From: Hemicentrotus pulcherrimus | Taxonomy: Eukaryota > Echinodermata > Echinoidea > Camarodonta > Strongylocentrotidae | Assembly: GCA_003118195.1 (NCBI GenBank) | Contig: BEXV01000129.1 | Span: 298,334-362,333, forward strand | DNA length: 64,000 nucleotides | Reading direction: 5' to 3' | In this document: piece by piece, positions 39,601 to 53,800 of the stretch | How positions within the stretch are numbered: the stretch's first letter is position 1 | How the letters are laid out: each line of letters starts with the position of its first letter | The notes under the pieces: model-generated | Seen by the model: only the letters and a program-made list of their open reading frames with translations | The model's database searches: none | Told to the model about the DNA's origin: nothing | Program-made: the position numbers and the translations under genes

Positions 39601-42600
39601 AAACCATTGCCTACAGGAAACAGGGTGGCTCCTGTATTAAGACTATGTGAATGAGAAAATTCAGTAGTCAACATGTTAAATGACATTACCCTACCAGTGG
39701 TGGATCTTAACTAATACAGTGTGGAAATATAAAGACAAGACAGAAGGGAAAGGTTATATCTCTATGTGCTCGTGCTTTTTCTTTGTTCCATTTTCTGAAT
39801 ATATGATTGAATTTGTTTTCTTTGTTTTTCTTTTTTTGTAATCTCATTTCAGGCTTTGCACCTATTGGTGGTATGTGCAGTAAATACCGGAGCTGTACTA
39901 TTAATGAAGATACAGGCTTGGGATTAGCGTTTACAGTTGCTCATGAATCAGGACACAGGTAAGACAAAGAATGGCGCATTTCTTTGAATAATTGAACTAT
40001 AAGAAGTCAAATATAATGATGGATGTTGTATTTATTTTCTGTTTATTGATAAAATTATGGTGTCTATATTTTGCAGTCAGAAGAGGAAGTAGAAGAACAA
40101 AATAACGTTGAAAGGAACTAGATCACAAATATTGAATTATTATACAATATGACAGCAACGGATTGGAATAAAGAAAGAACCCATCAAATGCATGTCGTTT
40201 CTATATTTCAGACTTGGTGTTTATGGGCTGTGTATGATATCCAACATTCTCTCCTGTAGTCCTTGACTCCTGCACTGCATAAATGACTTTTTATTGGGAG
40301 TAATTATCAATGGGATGTGGAACTTTAATGGTGATTACAGGGATTGGAGAATCCATAGCACGGACATGGCACCATCAGTTTCCTGAATGAAAATAACAGC
40401 TTATCAACAGAATAGCAAAAACTGTATAGGAGGGTCGAAAAGTAGTGTGAAAACAAAGTATTATGATAACATCAGCATAGACATCAATCAGTCAGTGGGA
40501 TTTGTCAATGTATTACTAACCGTAAGCCATCATGCTGTGGAATTAGAGAGTGTGAAAAAACAAGAGATAAATAATGTGATCATTGCACTTATACATTTCT
40601 AGGTATTGTAATCTGATGATTGTTCATATCATCAGGAATACGATGGAATATGATGCTATTGTGGAGGAGATGAGATAAGCAGACAAACATTGATGATGAT
40701 AATATCCTGTATGGTGGAGTCAAAGAGAAAATAACAATAGGTTTGCCACCTGCTGGGCTGGGCAGTGAACTCATATATGCCGGTAGTGAAGAAAAAAAAG
40801 GACATAAGTTCACTGCTATCAAATCAGGGATGATACACAGTCAGCACTCAGATTATGATTTTTAAAAAGAAGAAGAAATGTTTTGAAAGAAAGTTCAACA
40901 TCTATATATCTGATGAATCTAAAACATCAACAGGTGTATGTTTGCATTTACTCTAGGTCTTACAGAAGCTCCAGACAAAATCATGAAGTCACATAGAATT
41001 CTGACATCAGACAAATGCTTGTTATTTTCTCTTTTTTAAGCCCAAGGAAACAATTTGATTTTCATTCCACATACTTCCAGTGTCTTTCATCTGGATATAT
41101 CTCGGGCCTAGTATCTATTAGGGTGCAGATAGCAATAGATGAATATTTGGCTCAAAATAAAATACACTTTTGAGAATTAGTACGACTGAATGTGTTACAT
41201 TTCTTACATTTGGTCATACACATTTGCTGAGGTGATTAAAAGTTTCACAGGGTACCTGTCTTCCTTTGCTGAATATCATCCAACGATACAGAATTAGGCT
41301 GAATCTCTAACTAAATGTGTGACATTTGTTACATTTAGTCATAAAAAGTTTTTAAGGTGAAAAAGATAATGTTGCACATGGATCCTTGTTTCCAGTGCTG
41401 AATATCATCAGAGGATATTGAGAATGAGGCTGGATCTGTCAACTACCAACAAACCAAGTCACTGTCAGTTTTCGTGGGAAGTGGGAATTGTAACGTGATT
41501 CATGCAACAACATTGCACCTGGTTATTTTGAAATATGAGTTTTCATGTGCATCATAAAAATCATACTGAGATTGAGTTGCATTCCTTAACCCTTACAGTG
41601 CCTTCATTCCCTCACCGTATGTAATTACCTTACCCTAGCCCAATCCGGGGTAAATGGTGTTAAGCTTTAGTATCTAAGAGATGTGAGATGTGTGAGAAAC
41701 AGGCGATGCCTCGTTGAGAGAAGCAAATCGGTTGTATTGATACTGATACGGAAGGTGTTAAAAAGGGGAGGGAATCTCAGATCAGATCGCTTCAGGTTCC
41801 TCATCCGTTCAAGGATTTGTTGAAGGTTCTGAAGTGAAGATACTTTGAGTCACCTAATTATTACTTCTTGTCTTTACCTCAAATTAAGGTATAAACATGT
41901 AGAAAATACTTCAAGTAAGTGAGTGATCAATAACGTAAGGAAAATTGCTAACTTCCTTCCATGAATTGATGTTGATGGAAGAACACAAGTAGTTTTTTTA
42001 TCATGGAGTTCAAAGAACATTGGAAAATAAAATTCTTTTTAAAAGTTTCCGGTGTAAACCTACTTTTAGGGCAATGATTGTGATAGCTTTGTCTTCTCAA
42101 TTCTGAACTAAAAGAGAAGTCAGAATCAATTGTGAGCAGAATCAGAATGTTTCTGCAGTGTTCTAAGAACATGAATAGACCTGAAATTTTCTTTACCTTC
42201 CCAAGCACTTTTGACCATGAAAATTAGGTAAAGAACATTTAAAAACTATTGAATGTAGACCTGCCAGAAATGTGTGTATCTCTCTCCCCTGTCCGACCGA
42301 TGGTCTGCCGAAGCAAAGACGACCGATGAAGGCTTCGGGTTTAGCTGAACTTACAAAGGTACAAGGGTCTCCCTGGAGAAGCTAGTCTGTAACCCAAGTC
42401 CATTCATAACACTGTACCTGATCCGTAAAATGTGGTATTGAAACATGAGTTCTTTCTCGATCAGTGAAGTGTGCTTTACAGTTCATTCTGAAATTTGGTA
42501 ATGTGCGAAAACAACTTGCTCGTGCTGAGTGAGAAGTGGTGTCTCGGCCGAGTTTGCCATCGATTCGTCAAACTAAAATCAAATTTGAATTGTTTACATA

Positions 42601-44820
42601 TCTCGTACTATTGTCATGTGATGTATGTGGGGTCACCTATGAAAATATATGTTAATTTAATCTTTATTTAACTATGATTTTATCTCATTCTGTTGTTAAA
42701 TATTGAAAACTTTATGTAGACAAAAATAAAGAAAGAAAGGATTTCAAGCATTAATGTACATTCTATCATTTGATTTTTTTCACAATTTGTTTTCCTTTAT
42801 AGCTTTCCATCTAAACAATGATGGGAATGATATGATGTTTTCCCATATTCAACATTTATAGCCCTGTTTTAATTGTTGGTTTGATCAATTTTTTAACCTT
42901 CACTTTCCCAACTTTTCCACTGGTTGTATACTTGAACTATCCTTGAACTGGATAAATGAACTTTTGTTGGCATGCCAGAATTAAGTGGTTAGACATTTAA
43001 TCACGTTTTTTGTCTTTAATTCAATATTCATTGCATTTTCTGGTAAATGATTTCCGTCTTTTTAAAATGATTTCTATGTATTTTCTGCCTCTCTGTTCTC
43101 CTGATGACTCTTTCCTCTCTCCCTTCTCTCTCTCTTTCCCCCCTCTCTCTCTCTCTCTTTCTCTTTATCTCTTTCTCTCTCTCTCTGTGCCTCTCTCTGT
43201 CTCTCCCTTTCTTTCCTTTATTTGTCAGTGGTCATCCTCATATATCTCTTAGACTCATTACCTACACCAACTCTGCCTTTCCTTGATACAATACCTCAAG
43301 AAACACTGACAATTTAACCTCCATCTCTTTCTCTTCTTCCTCCTCTCAGTTTTGGGATGGTGCATGACGGCGACGGCAATGCTTGCAGGAAGTCTGGAGG
43401 AGACATCATGTCCCCCACCCTCTCCGGTCACAGCGGCAGGTTCACATGGTCAGCCTGCAGCAGGAAGAGCCTCGATGACTTTCTAAGGTATACCAATCAA
43501 TAGACAACTTGGGCATGGTCAGGGGTTGCCCCGGCCGGTGTTAGGACTGACCTCTCGGTGGATGAATCATGATAAATGCCTGAAATGTGATAGGAATAGA
43601 TGGAAATTGCAATTTAGACTCACCACCGATGGGGTGAGGATGGCGTGAAAGGAAATTAGCTGTACTTCTTGTTTTATGCTTTAGATTTGACATGATTTTA
43701 GAGGCATATAACTCAAACCTGTAGGAGACTTTTGGTAAACCCCTTTTGTGGAACCCTAGGATTTTGAATTGTGGCGCTATGTTTAATTGATAGATTCGGC
43801 ATAGAATATCTTTAATAGGTGTCAATTCCATAGTGAAGAAACATGTTTTTGTTGTAGGAAGAACACAATATTGAACTTTTTTAACCCATGTACATTGTCT
43901 AACACTATTACATTGTTCAGATTTGCTTCTACTGGTACAAAAGGGACTCAATTTTTAATATTATTACTCTCTCTGTCTGTCTGTCTCAGTCTCTCTCTTC
44001 TCTATATATCTATATACTTCTCTTTCTCTTTCTTTCTATTACAGCTTTAAGCATTAATTGTCCTGCTCTTTGTCTCAATTCACTTTTGTGGTTTTCACAA
44101 TCATCAATCGCATATATATTGATGCACCCTGTTTATCTTATTATTTTGCAAAATTATGATTACCTAAACTCTCTGATCAATTCAGTATGAGCTGAGAATA
44201 TATTATTGTGGGTCTCGTCGCACCCTGACTCAGCTGTTGTCTATTTACCAAGTTCAAATAAGGTAGATCTTTGGCATGAGTTGCATGAATATAATCTTTG
44301 TAGGAGATGAAGCGGGAAGAGAGATCGCCAGACTTTGCCCCCAGCTCATCCTGTGATGGTCATAGCATGGCAATGGGGAGAAAGAATCACATTTTAATAG
44401 AGCTTGGCGCAAATGTGGGTCATAGTAAACATTCTCCTATTTCTCTTTCTCCCTTTCTCTCAGGTTCTGTCTCTCCCCAATTTTCTGTTCCTATCTCCCA
44501 GTTTCTATAACAATCTGTTGCAAAATACTGTATATGCATTACGTAGTTATGAATTATGGGTCAAGGGGGTCAAACCTCCTTTTTTTCCATTCTACCTCCT
44601 GTTCATAACCAGTGCACCCCTACAAATTAATCTCTCCATTCTCTTTCTCTATCTCCCTCTCTCTCTGTCTCTCTGTCTGTCTCTGTCTCTCCCTCTCTCT
44701 CTCTCTCTCTCTCTCGTTCTCTATCTCTCAAGTATACATCTTCTCTCCCACACAATTTTAAACCTTCTTTCTTGCTGTCTCTTTCTTTTTCCTATGCTCT
44801 CTTTATTTGTATTGTATCTT

Positions 44821-44856
<36 letters not shown>

Positions 44857-47800
44857 ATAAGCTCTTTTGATTTCTCTTTCTTATCTGTCCTCTTTCTATT
44901 CTCCTATTTTCCATTTGGAAGCTAATGATATCACACATCTGTTTTTCCTTTAACTCTAACTTTACATCTCATCCAAGCCAAACAAGAAAACAATCGAGAA
45001 TTAGAATTACAGCATGAATCACAGCATGTGCTCCACAGGGAATGGAGAACGTGTCACATCATGTTTTATCAAAATATCATTGTTTTAATCTACTTGACAG
45101 GACGGATCGAGCAGCATGCACATGGGATGAGCCGATAGGGATAGCGGAGTACCAGTTCCCTCCTAGTCTACCTGGGGAGCTGTACAGCGCTGATCAGCAG
45201 TGTCAGTGGCAGTTTGGACCTAAAGCTAGGCTCTGCTCTTTCAATCTTGGAAAGGTTTGTTACCATTCTCTTCAATATAGGAGACGCCGTACTTGGGGCA
45301 TGCCAATTACTAAAAAATATTACTTTGTTTATTCATTCTTCTTTGGGGATGGGGGTTATAGTGGTGACGTTACGATACCTACAAGATGATCCCATTATCT
45401 TAAAAGGTATTTATTTTTTTACTGTTGCCAATGGTGATAGTGATGATGATGAGGTGTCGATGATGGTAGTGATGGTGAAGTGACGATGATAATAGTGATG
45501 ATGATGATGATGATGATTGTATGATGATGTTGATGATGATGATGATAGTGATGGTGATGATGATGATGATTGTATGATGATGTTGATGATGATGATGATA
45601 GTGATGGTGATGATGATGATGATTGTATGATGATGTTGATTATGATGATGATAGTGATGGTGATGATGATGATGATTGTATGATGATGTTGATGATGATT
45701 ATGATAGTGATGGTGATGATGATGATGATTGTATGATGATGTTGATGATGATTATAATAGTGATGGTGATGATGATGATGATTGTATGACGATGTTGATG
45801 ATAATGATGATAGTGATAATAGTGGTGGTGATGATGATGATGATGGTGAAAGTTAATTAAGTGACAAAGGAAAATGGATTATTAGATAATTAAGAACTTT
45901 ATAGAACATGACTGATTCTATCTGTGTCACATCCTTGTTAAAGGAAAGAATTGCTTGTTGAAAGAACTCACTCATTGCTATTATGTAATAGTGCAGCAAT
46001 TGGATGAAATTACTCAATTACCCTATTCATCATGGAGGACACAATCACTTATATTCAACCGTAATTTGCCCAGGAGACATCCAAATTCGTGCGGCAATCA
46101 GTAGACCCTCTCCTTCAAAGCTACCATTGTTGTACCCTTGTTTCCTCATTACCTGTAATTGTTCTCGTTTAACCGATTAGTCTCTTAAGGACTCTTGAAT
46201 AGGGCTTTTAAGTGGTGAAGGCATTTGCCTATTTAGGAGAGACACTTGTCTGTTCCTTGACAGAATCAGAGCCCTGTTTCTTAAAACTTATGATCAGTAA
46301 CAAATGCTAAATCTCTATGACAAATCTGCTCTCAGCCAATCAAATGCCGCTTTTTCAGTAGCCTATAATAGACTTGTTATTGGTAACAAGTTTTGTGAAA
46401 CAGTATTCAAGCCCCGGTAAGCTACAGTTACTGAAGTCAGAATTGTACATGTAAGGAGAACTACAAATAGACATATTTCCAGGAAATTTTAAAGTGTTAT
46501 ATGTATGAAGACATTTTCCGAGTTAAGTAATCCTATACATGTAGATCCACAAGTCTCCCAATTTATCTTAATTGGACCATGGATAGTTCATTACGCCGAA
46601 AGCTTTGTGTGAACTAGCATGTATAAACCATGAGAAAACAATTTGGAAAACTGAAAACGTACATCATCACTTGCTATGCCTCCAAATATTCAAATAATGA
46701 ATACCACCGGTATGGCCTACATACTTGTAAACCAGTCAAAATCATTGCAATGCCCCCCCCCCNCCCCCCCCAATCAAACTTTAGTCACCTAAATTGCTAA
46801 ATTGACTGTAGCAGACCGACGGTATAAGCTTTCAAATGCGGTGGTTATAGCAGACAGTAATTTGTCAGGTTTGATTTGTGGACTGATGGAGGGGATGCCC
46901 CGGACTAGTGTAGGACCGGCCTAACGATTCGTCATTCTCTAGCCAATAATTTAATGTCCAATCAAGAACAAGTTTTGGTTACTAGGTTTTTAGTTAGGTG
47001 TGGTAATAATCGAGGGGCGTAGACATTCAGGTTTTTAATGGGAAACAGATGGACTTCAAAGTTGTTGTTCAGTCGTAATTCATGCTTGTCTGGCTGTACA
47101 TGATTGAAGTTGTCATCTATTCTCATTGTTTGTTGCATTGTCCCTCTGTTCCCCTCTCAACCTCTCACTCTATCCATTCAACCTTAACACTTTCCCTGTC
47201 ATCTCCCTCTCTATCTTACCTCTTTTCCCTTTGAAAAGTCTTGTTCTTTTCATGGGAATATCAATTTTTTTAATCTCTTTTGAATCTCTTTTGAATCATT
47301 AAGATTTTTATTCAAATCTTAAGCACATTCGCATAACCCTCTGACACAAAGCTGACAGAAACTAATATAAGGAATGGGTGAAATATCATTACCAACGTCC
47401 CACTATTACAAATATAACTGTTAGGGCTACTTTCAACAGTGTCACATTACAATGAATGGTCAAGGGCAAACTCTTTAAGTCTTTAAGTAACATTTCAGAA
47501 AATTTCATATAGAATCATTTATGTAGTCATCCCTTTGAAACAGCATGAGTATAACTCTTTAGCCAGAGATTTTTCATGCCAAACTCCAACATATACAGAA
47601 CAGTTTGTCGGTTCGTATGGATTTGTATGGATGTGCCAGACAAAAGTCTCATTTGTCAAATTAGATTTGGCAAGTGATCAAGGGGATGCCCCGTACCTCT
47701 GCAGCGATTTGTCATCCCCTGCCCACTGATTGCCTATCCAATTGAATCAGTAGCCGGTAGGAATGAGAGGTTAGAGAGCTGCTAAATGCATCATCATCAT

Positions 47801-50800
47801 CGGCAGATTCATCCCTGGATGCGTGAGCCACCAGAGTCAAGGTGTAATGAGCTGACTGGCTTGGCTTGGCTGGTTGATGTGGCGGAGTGGAGTTGCCGCA
47901 CTGAGGTAGCATTGTCCTGCAAGCTAGAAATCTTGGCATTAGAAACCAGTCCCTCCCTTGCACATTATGATGTCATCCAGATTGAAGTCAACGTGATGTT
48001 TGCAATGTTAGAAGACATTGTGATCTTTCTTCAATGAAGATTCTTTGTGACTCTTTGAAGTGAAGGGATCGAGTCTCCAGATCTGGCTTATTTTATTTCT
48101 TAAGACCAATCTCCCTATAATGCGATCCCCCTACCTTTTGTAAGCCAAAGATAGCACGAGCCAAACTTTGTGCACCCATTGTTAAAATTAATTCAGCCAG
48201 ATTATGGACTAAATTCTGGTCTTAGTGTAAAGTTGTGACAGCAAGATATCACCCACCTATCTAGGTCAGAAAGAAGAAGCTTATAGTCAGTTGGCAGACC
48301 ATTACGCGAGGGTAACCTGATGCAGACTCTCCACCAATTATGGTTTTATCTCTGATTAGGTGGAGTGCAATGTCCTTTAAATAAAATATGCAATCCTTAA
48401 GAATATTGTTGTGACATAGATCAGAAAGATTTGTCTTTTGGATGCTGTCACAACTGACCTCAATTGCCATTTCACTCCAAATCTAGCAATAATCTGGTGA
48501 TAGTATGTTGTTCAAAGGATTATAACCGTCAAGTCATATGGTATTGGGCTCCTAATCGAAATTGACAATTCATTTTCTTAAATCCTCTACCCAGAACTAA
48601 TATTGTTGCATTAACAATTTCAACAGAATTGTGACTCAGAACTGCTAATTGACAAAACCTAAATCTCTTGACCAGTCAATTGATATGTCTTTGGGGACAA
48701 ATCAAGTTCACAATTAGGCCATGTCCTTGTCTGGCACTTTTTATTTGAGCCTTGTCTTGTAAATGAGTTACCAAAGACGTTATGTCAGTAAGATATATCT
48801 TCATTCCTCAGTTATCCATCCAAGTTGTGGATTAGCTTCTGTCCTTGTCCAGGATTTGTTTTGTGCCTTGTCACCTACAGCAGGTGCCAGAGGCATCACG
48901 TTCCTAGGTTCTCATTCCCAGTTGTTTAGGATTAAACTGTGTCTCTGATCACTGAGTTTTGTGCATTGTCCTGTCTAGGTATAGGAGGTGCCGAAGATTG
49001 TTGTCTACTGTCTTTGTAGCCATCTAAGGGTATTACCCATGATCATGTAACAATTGCTCTGTGGTCATTTCCTTTACCAACAGAATTCCTAACCGATGGT
49101 ACAACACATGTTCCTGTAACAAGTACACTGCAGTAATTTCCTTTACCAACAGAATTCCTTACTTCAACTGCAACCATACACCTAGATATACATTTGACAA
49201 AGTAAAGCAGCCTTGTCGCCAGAGCAAATGTACATTGTAGGATCACCAGCCATCCATTTACATTGGTTTGAACCAACTTAATTATTATAATTGTCATTTG
49301 TCATACAGACTTGTTTTTATGCTGCCTGAGGTATCTGTTTGTCCCTTCATTCACCTTGCTGGTGATTCACTCTCTAAGCTCCAATGATCTACTTTCAAGA
49401 GAGAAAGAGAATAATCCAGGGAAGACTTCAGTCATAAATCTTTGTTTCCCAGGAAAGCTGGTAAATTATTATTTGGACAAGATTCTATTCAAATTTGTAT
49501 CATTTGTACCTTTGTTTATCAGTGTGGAAATGGGAAGGATGTTTTGAAGCCGCGCAAAATTGACACCAGGTTCCACAAACCTCTTCACACTTCTAATACC
49601 CTGTGTCCAGACAGGGTTTAAGAAGTGTGGCTTGGAGATGGGAAAGTGAGTCACGTAATTTGATCAAGTGGGTCCATGTCCCCAAAACTCAATTACACCT
49701 AAGGACAAACCGATGCGGTGAATCTATTTGTCACAATTGATAAAAAACCCTTTAGGGAGTTAGGTGGAAAACAACTTTGCAGTGTCATCCTGTTATTCGA
49801 GTATTAGAAGCAAATTTGTTGTGTTAATATTTTGTCTATGTTGCTGTCAAAATTTTGTCCTTCTTTGCCTGTAGAAGTATGATTGCAAGCACATGTGGAA
49901 TTTAATTGTTGATTACTGAATTCATAATTACACAAATCCAACTCATTTACAAATTATTGATGTATGATAGTAGCAGCATCCCTAGTGAGTTGCATATGAC
50001 ATAGCTTTACTGCTGTGAAGATTTTAATACCTTTTTGATTAACTTCAAAAATTGATTAATGAAAACAGATTCTGACAAGGACAAAATGGAATTAGAAGCA
50101 GATGGACAATTCTTATCACTTCATAAATTAGGTCCCCTGTTGCACTATCAATAGGATATGACTTGAATATAGAAGCTATGGATTCTCCCTACAAAGAGAG
50201 AAATAGAATCCTTTGAGGAGGGAGTAGCACTTGTGTATCAGCAACCATTCCACCAAATCATACCCGACAGTTTTAAATCTGTTGGTCATACTGGTATTCT
50301 CAAGGGTCCCTTGATAGAGGATAACAGAGGAAACCCCCTTGTCCCCTGTTGCACCCTAAGATGCACAAATCAAAGAGATGAGATGAAGAAATGAGAAGTC
50401 TGTAAAGTCATTTAAGGTTCATCCTAGTTTTAATTTGATATTTATTGAAAGTGCTAAGGAAACATGTGTACACCATAGCTATATTACCTTTGGATAAGAG
50501 GTAGTTGAACTCAGAGTTCATTTACCATTAGATTAAATATAGAAGCTTAGTTATAATAATTTAAATAGCAAATCATATGAAATCCTCCACTATTTATTTG
50601 AGAAAATTGATCATATTGGACATTCATTCTTTATTTTAACAACTTGATCCGTTTGAGTGGAAAGTATTTAAAAAAATATATTGAAGTAGATGTTATACAG
50701 TTTATGGCAAATGGATCTTTAGATTCACATAATACAGGAAATGCAGGTCAGAACTGAATTCCTCATTTCAAATCTAAAAATTTCCTATTTGGTACTTTTT

Positions 50801-53800
50801 CAATTTTATTAATTATCTTGTAGAATTTTTGATTTTTGTTTCTTCTTTCTTTTAGCATCAAATGAAATTTTAAGTTTCTAAGTATACTTAGTGACCTATT
50901 GGGGCCAATTGTTGATATTTTTGTATTGATTAAGGTTGATATTGATCGCATTTCAAAAAGATCTGTTGGGGGGCAATTTCACCTTTTCCCCCAAACATCA
51001 TAGTGACTTTAAAGTTGAATTGAGGACATACAAATGTAATGAAAGCCAGCATCCTTTCCTTGTTTTAGTCTTACAATCTGTGATCTTCATATTATTGTCT
51101 CAGTCCAAATATTAGTTATATCCTAAAACAGAAGTGAATCAACCATTGAACAGGAAATTGATGAAAACTGTTTGTTTGTAGCCTGCCCCTGCCCACCACC
51201 CATGATGAGCTCCTCCCTTCCTCTTACCCCCATAAACATGTAACATAGGGGGCTGTTCCGATGGGGCTACACCCTTCTGTGTCATCCCCCATTAACAATT
51301 TTAGCCCTTCTCATCTTTGTTGTAATAATGATGATAAAAATTGTGGGGATGATGATCGATAATGAGAGTAATTTCGAATGATATAGTGCTGGTCTCTTTT
51401 AATAGCACTTTGCATTTAAAATTTGTACTAGAATTACCTCTTCATCAAAAATATACTATTGGATGGGGGGGGGGATTAATGTAATGTGCCCCTCCCCCAT
51501 TATTTTGAGACCACAGTGGCATACCTTCAGTACACAAACTTAAAAATCTGCCCCCCCCCGTTCATTTTCAATGTGATAGAGTCTTTTTTCTTAACTTTCT
51601 TTCTTTTTTTCTGGTTTCTTTGTCCCCTTTTCCCTTCTTTTTCTGTCTTGTCAAAACAGAGCTAGAGTTGCACCCCTTAAATCATCCCGAATCTGCCCCT
51701 GGGCAGGGGAACATTATAAAAAAATATTTAAAAAAAAAATATCAAAAAGGCAGATACATTCATTTATTGACTTACACATTCTAGAGATTACAGATTCTCT
51801 CAAAATATGAATTGAAGTAAATTTGTTTGGCATATTATCATAAAGATGCATCAAATACATAGCGCAAGATCTAGCAATGTTTGTTCTACAAGGTGAAATG
51901 TTCAGAAGAAGAAAAAAATACATAGGAATGAGTGTCAGTCAACTGGGAAATGGACAAGCAAATCCATACAAATCCCTAAATGCAATTCCCAGCCACCTAC
52001 CTTTTTAGTTAATCTGTAAATGTTTACTGTATGTTTATTTGTTCAGTTGACTGGATGCAATTAGGGTTTTATAATTCAAATGCTGTCAAAATTGATTGAT
52101 TTTGACAGTTCATGCCTTCGACAACTGAATGTGCAGTGTTTGCATCATTTTCCACATTCTGCTTCGAAGCAATCCACCATGCATAGCCCAAACTATTTAT
52201 TAAAAGGAGATTTAACATAAACCCAGGGTTATAGAAATAGCAACACAATCGAAGGTGAAAATTGTTTGTACCCCTTACAGAAATCAATCTGTCTAGATCT
52301 CTCTCAAAGCTGCCTCAAAGCTAATAAGCTCCTGTGAATTTACCCATGTTTTTTGCTCCGATGAAAGATTTCCTTTCTTTTGTGATGCCGTTGCCACAAA
52401 TTACAAGAAATTGTTCAATCAGTATCTTGTGATTATGGGGAAGTAGGCAGGTTGGAGCGGCTTGAATCTCCTTGCTTTGTGTCAGGAAATTAGCTGTTTG
52501 AAGGTTGCAAATTGGGGGGGGGGGGGAAAGATCATAATTCAAGAGCAAATTTATCATAGCTCTAGGCCTGGGGAGCAAAAAAGTTAATGCTCGTGAAAAT
52601 ATTCTGGTTATTCTGGGACTGTATTCTGTTACAATGTTCCATTGACAGATTGGTGTAGGCCAATCGCAGAGTCATAATTAGCAAGGAAATTATTAATTTA
52701 GAGCGAGAATATAGAGGTGAAACACTTTGAATCATGTGAGAATCTGGTCTTTCCCTTCGTCTTGAAAACCATTTTATAATAAGGTCGTGACCTGTGTATG
52801 TTGCAGGTTGGAAGGAAAAAAAAATACAAAGTGCACAGTCATTTTTTCTGAAATTAGGAAGACCTTTTGACACCAGTTAATCAACAACTGAACACATATA
52901 TATTGTGTATGCATCAAGGGATCATATTTTTCTAATAATTACTCTGTCATGAAGATAATAATCTCTTTAATAGATAAATATATAGAATTATCAAATTTGT
53001 AGGAAGTTGTCAATTTGGATGTAGCAAATGTGAAAGATGATCTAATTGAATCACCACAAGGTGGGCTTATCTTGTTAGTTTATTTCTGTCATGAGCACCC
53101 ATTTTCACACCTTTTCTGAGGTCATGATCATTTGGGGTCATCCGTGGGTTGGGAAGTTCAAAATTCATAGATAAGCACCACATGGCTCTGGCAAAAATTG
53201 ATGAATTTATCAATTTTTGTTTTATCTTCTTGTAAATGTCATTTGATCTATCTGATTAAACCGAGATCTGATGTCTGGGTCCTTATATCATAAATTGTTT
53301 TCCCCATAATGTATCATGGGTATTGGTGTCGTGTTTAAATGTTGTCTGACAGATTGCACGTAAATGACTTGAAATGGATGATTTGATGGTCTATGAGTGA
53401 CTGAACACTCTGATACTTTTGTAATAGAATCTGATGAAGCTTGCATTATCCATTGCATTACTTTAATTTTATCATGGTATGAGATGTGCTGTGGGGTTAT
53501 CATTTATCTGTTAATAAAATGGGTTTTTAAACTATTTTTCCTTTGAAAGATGCAAAACTTGAGCATTAACATTTTAGAAAAGTAGCACTCTGCCCACTAT
53601 TGAATAGTACACAGCTTGGAAGCAAGATACAAGTAGATATATTTCCAATTATTTATGGCTTGAACAAACTTGATCCTGTACAATTGCTAGGTAGAGGATA
53701 TTGTAATTTGTAATGTTGTCATCTTATATGTTCTAATATCACTTGGTGTTGCCCTTTTTTATGCAATATGCTATTATGTACTTACGTTCTGAAGCATTTT

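Larger units (their letters stand above)
39959..43349 (+). other. ADAMTS intron D-E (3.4 kb), splits the zinc motif
   Basis: Interrupts the HESGH/SFGMVHD active site in phase 2. It contains a diverged tandem duplication (41185-41447) and a CT-rich tract just before the acceptor (43121-43212). Nothing else recognised. Confidence 0.9.

Noticed and set aside
44404..44925. 173-codon open frame rich in Leu/Ser/Phe
   Set aside because: Composed mostly of CT and AT microsatellites inside intron E-F, with no protein family.
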